Part shown: positions 7,148 to 8,254 of the stretch, piece by piece
How positions within the stretch are numbered: the first letter of the stretch is position 1
Layout of the letters: each line of letters opens with the position of its first letter
Assembly (NCBI GenBank): GCA_026390245.1
Contig: JAPLGI010000178.1
Span: forward strand, 1 to 8,254
Origin: Caldisericota bacterium
Lineage (GTDB): Bacteria > Caldisericota > Caldisericia > Cryosericales > Cryosericaceae
DNA length: 8,254 nt
Direction of reading: 5' to 3'
The notes under the pieces: generated by a model
What the model was told of the DNA's origin: nothing
Database searches by the model: none
What the model saw: only the letters and a program-made list of their open reading frames with translations
Translations under genes and position numbers: made by a program

Positions 7148-7699
7148 CTACTCGGCCAGGCGACCCCGAATTCTGAATCGCTCGATGAACTTCAGCAGCG
7201 CCATCAGTAGAGCCGTATTGATGGGAAACACTATCAGATTCTTGACGATGCGCGCTGTAAGCAGAACGACAAACGCCTTTCCGTACATCATGCTCAACCA
7301 GAGTGAGGTCAGCCCCAAGTTGATGAACACAGTGACCAGCGCGCTGACGACAATGGCCCTTGTCAGGGTCACAGGCTTCTTGTAGAGAAACAGACCATAC
7401 AGGACCCCCGAGATGAGTGCGCTGAGCGTGAACCCGGGGAAGAACGGACCATTTGGCCGGATGAAGTAGCCCAGGACATCAGTCAGGATGCCCATGATCC
7501 CACCAACAACGGGCCCGTACAGCAACCCTCCGGCAGCAAGTGGCAGGAATGAGAAGCTGATTTCCAGCACGGGCGAAAGGACGATCTTCACAAACGACAG
7601 TACAACGCCGATCGCAACCAGCATACCCGCCACCGAGACGGTCGAGACACTCTTCAATTCTTCTGCCGAAGACCTCATGAACCAGAGTAGCTTCTTCAC
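7148..7699 (-). CDS. folT: FolT, folate-binding S component of an ECF transporter
   Basis: This 183-residue hydrophobic protein fits the FolT family, the substrate-binding membrane subunit that works with the shared EcfA/EcfA'/EcfT energising module to import folates. About six membrane segments are present. Family-like stretches are LSFVKIVLSPVLEISFSFLP (34-53), PFFPGFTLSALISGVLYGLF (85-104) and the C-terminal R-x-x-K-N pattern RIVKNLIVFPIN (150-161). GTG 7699 is the chosen start: GGGAGGA (7706-7712) lies six bases upstream and the length then fits the family. The frame remains open to 7849, but that extension would run through the riboswitch. The ATG at 7706 is in another frame. The THF riboswitch upstream and folD downstream independently support folate as substrate. 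The ECF ATPases are not in the window, as expected for a shared-module (group II) system. Confidence 0.88.
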   Translation of the reverse strand: MKKLLWFMRSSAEELKSVSTVSVAGMLVAIGVVLSFVKIVLSPVLEISFSFLPLAAGGLLYGPVVGGIMGILTDVLGYFIRPNGPFFPGFTLSALISGVLYGLFLYKKPVTLTRAIVVSALVTVFINLGLTSLWLSMMYGKAFVVLLTARIVKNLIVFPINTALLMALLKFIERFRIRGRLAE

Positions 7700-7705
7700 C
7701 AAACA

Positions 7706-7742
7706 TCCTCCCTTTCCTGGCGTATGCCACACAAAGAGAGGA
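7706..7742 (-). promoter_or_regulatory. Shine-Dalgarno-sequestering hairpin of the folT leader (expression platform)
   Basis: The folT ribosome binding segment AAAGGGAGGA (7715-7706) can pair over all ten bases, with one G-U wobble, with UCCUCUCUUU (7742-7733). The loop between them contains a second stem, UGGC/GCCA (within 7718-7729). The same anti-Shine-Dalgarno strand can instead pair with AGGAGA (7749-7744) just upstream, next to riboswitch helix P1. This gives two exclusive folds, one hiding and one freeing the ribosome site. That is the layout of a translational riboswitch. No U-tract follows, so transcription termination is unlikely. Confidence 0.65.
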
Positions 7743-7751
7743 CTCTCCTGT

Positions 7752-7874
7752 GGCAACGGAATGCGGAATAAGCACCGCGAATCTCCGTCCACAGCTCCCG
7801 TTGTGTCCAGGATTCTTCGTCCAGCGGCAACTTCCCGTCCGACTGGCACTTGACGCGCTTACTCCTACTTTGCC
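7752..7874 (-). ncRNA. Tetrahydrofolate (THF) riboswitch controlling folT-folD
   Basis: The minus-strand leader matches the folT-associated THF riboswitch in sequence and fold. P1 pairs GGCAA (7874-7870) with UUGCC (7756-7752). The conserved AGUAG follows at 7869-7865. P2 pairs GAGUAAGC (7864-7857) with GCUUAUUC (7773-7766). The binding-core strands are GCGUCAAGUG and CGCGGUG, near-identical to the GCGUUAAGUG and CGCGGUG I recall from the structurally solved examples. P3 pairs CCAG and CGG with CCG and CUGG (7846-7821); its loop GGGAAG can form a pseudoknot through GGAA with UUCC in the segment GCAUUCCG (7764-7757). ACGAAG (7820-7815) is also conserved. P4 (GAAUC/GAUUC) is longer than usual. 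Helices P1-P4 are seen directly; ligand identity follows from family knowledge and from the folate genes downstream. Known members bind THF and lower expression of the transporter. Confidence 0.88.
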
Positions 7875-7884
7875 TTGCTTCAAT

Positions 7885-7890
7885 AGTATA
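7885..7890 (-). promoter_or_regulatory. -10 box of the folT-folD promoter
   Basis: Minus strand TATACT at 7890-7885; a transcript starting about seven bases on (near 7878) would begin only a few bases before riboswitch helix P1. No recognisable -35 lies 17 bases upstream (CACTCT). Confidence 0.45.
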
Positions 7891-7910
7891 CCCCTTCTTT
7901 GATACGGAGA

Positions 7911-8000
7911 GTGTTCGACCCCACGGGTCAAGCCGGACAGCAGGAAGAATGCCTCACCTGTTACAACAACTACGACTGTCCCTGTTACACGTGCGCTTGA
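7911..8000 (+). CDS. Possible Cys-rich mini-protein (uncertain)
   Basis: A short plus-strand frame ends at TGA 7998-8000. Its last 17 residues, ECLTCYNNYDCPCYTCA, hold five cysteines arranged C-x2-C-x5-C-x-C-x2-C. The frame is open from the TAG at 7884-7886. The candidate starts are GTG 7911 (29 residues) and TTG 7899 (33 residues), neither with a properly spaced ribosome binding site. It overlaps the folT promoter region and its stop overlaps the -35 box of asd. The cysteine density is unusual for random DNA, but poor start signals make a chance reading quite possible. It is not a recognised family. Confidence 0.2.
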   Translation: MFDPTGQAGQQEECLTCYNNYDCPCYTCA

Positions 8001-8024
8001 CAGAAACGGCGGGGCCGCTAGGCT
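7997..8024 (+). promoter_or_regulatory. Promoter candidate for asd
   Basis: A perfect TTGACA (7997-8002), 16 bases, then TAGGCT (8019-8024, 3/6 to TATAAT). A start near 8032 would place the transcript beginning right before the GC hairpin. Confidence 0.4.
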
Positions 8025-8034
8025 AGCTTTCAAC

Positions 8035-8058
8035 TCCCCGGCGCCGAAGGCCCGGGGG
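8035..8058 (+). promoter_or_regulatory. GC-rich hairpin in the asd leader
   Basis: CCCCGG (8036-8041) pairs with CCGGGG (8052-8057), extended by a U-G pair (8035/8058). After a bulged C, an inner GCC/GGC stem closes a GAA loop. It ends ten bases before AAAGGGG (8068-8074). No U-tract follows, so it is not an intrinsic terminator; it may affect translation or RNA stability. Confidence 0.4.
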
Positions 8059-8080
8059 ATCCGTAGCAAAGGGGTCGATG

Positions 8081-8254
8081 ATGGAACGGACGAAAGCAGT
8101 TGTGTGCGGGGCAACAGGGATGGTCGGCCAAATCTACGTTGCGATGCTTTCGGACCACCCCTGGTTCGAACTGGTCGGCGTTGCCGCCAGCGAACGGTCG
8201 GCCGGCAGGCAGTACAGCGACGCCGCGCGCTGGTACATCCAGGGGGACATTCCC
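8081..8254 (+). CDS. asd: Aspartate-semialdehyde dehydrogenase, archaeal/fungal-type (N-terminus only)
   Basis: The first 58 codons are present; the gene continues beyond the right edge. Asd reduces aspartyl phosphate to aspartate semialdehyde with NADPH, the branch point to lysine/diaminopimelate, threonine and methionine. The Rossmann nucleotide loop is CGATGMVGQ (residues 9-17), followed by LSDHPWFELVGVAASERSAG (23-42). The DHPWFE and ASERSAG stretches are typical of the archaeal/fungal-type enzyme rather than of E. coli Asd. ATG 8081 is chosen over ATG 8078 because AAAGGGG (8068-8074) then has a six-base spacing. It is divergent from the folate operon and no neighbour links it to a specific amino-acid operon. 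Subtype rests on the N-terminus only, since the catalytic Cys and His lie outside. Confidence 0.85.
   Translation, partial: MERTKAVVCGATGMVGQIYVAMLSDHPWFELVGVAASERSAGRQYSDAARWYIQGDIP

Noticed and set aside
6543..7385. Plus-strand frame of 280 residues across folD and folT
   Set aside because: It is antisense to two recognised genes and shows no conserved motif.
7700..7849. 50-residue N-terminal extension of FolT
   Set aside because: It would be translated from inside the riboswitch aptamer and lacks a ribosome site; GTG 7699 fits the binding site and family length.
8035..8058. Intrinsic terminator
   Set aside because: The hairpin is strong but no U-tract follows and it sits in the leader of asd rather than after a gene.
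7479..8114. Minus-strand frame of 211 residues over folT, the riboswitch and the asd start
   Set aside because: Three independently supported features occupy this stretch; the ATG at 7706 after the good ribosome site belongs to this frame, but folT's GTG at 7699 uses the same site and yields a recognisable protein.

Overview
The window looks like a stretch of a moderately GC-rich bacterial chromosome with tightly packed genes on alternating strands and very short intergenic gaps. No mobile elements, tRNAs, rRNAs or CRISPR arrays are visible. The THF riboswitch in front of an ECF-type folate transporter gene and the clostridial-style FolD point towards Firmicutes or a lineage sharing that gene pool. 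The archaeal-type aspartate-semialdehyde dehydrogenase and the solitary UlaA-like permease would also fit a deep-branching or uncultivated thermophile/anaerobe-type lineage. I cannot place the organism more precisely.

Layout. (1) Positions 1-1953, minus strand: the first 651 codons of a large exported protein with a signal peptide, seven ~54-residue propeller-like repeats and an Ig-like domain; it runs off the left edge. (2) 1954-2168: divergent control region with a good extended -10 promoter, an operator-like repeat and a 23-codon leader ORF that overlaps the next gene by ATGA. (3) 2169-3293, plus: an AlkZ/YcaQ-like (HTH_42) protein with an intact QxQ motif. (4) 3295-4566, minus: a UlaA-type PTS membrane subunit (EIIC) without EIIA/EIIB neighbours, convergent with gene 3 with one base between stop codons. 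(5) 4770-6242, plus: a compact RNB-family exoribonuclease, divergent from ulaA. (6) 6252-7109 (folD) and 7148-7699 (folT), minus: a folate operon read from right to left, preceded by a tetrahydrofolate (THF) riboswitch at 7752-7874 and a Shine-Dalgarno-sequestering hairpin at 7706-7742. (7) 8081-8254, plus: the start of aspartate-semialdehyde dehydrogenase, with a strong GC hairpin in its leader; a tiny Cys-rich reading frame lies just upstream.

The best-supported system is the folate module. THF sensed by the leader RNA would control synthesis of the folate-binding membrane subunit FolT and, on the same transcript, FolD. This FolD lacks two residues (equivalents of E. coli K54 and Q98) needed for the cyclohydrolase reaction, so it may be a dehydrogenase only and need a separate cyclohydrolase elsewhere. 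The other genes look like unrelated single-gene transcription units.
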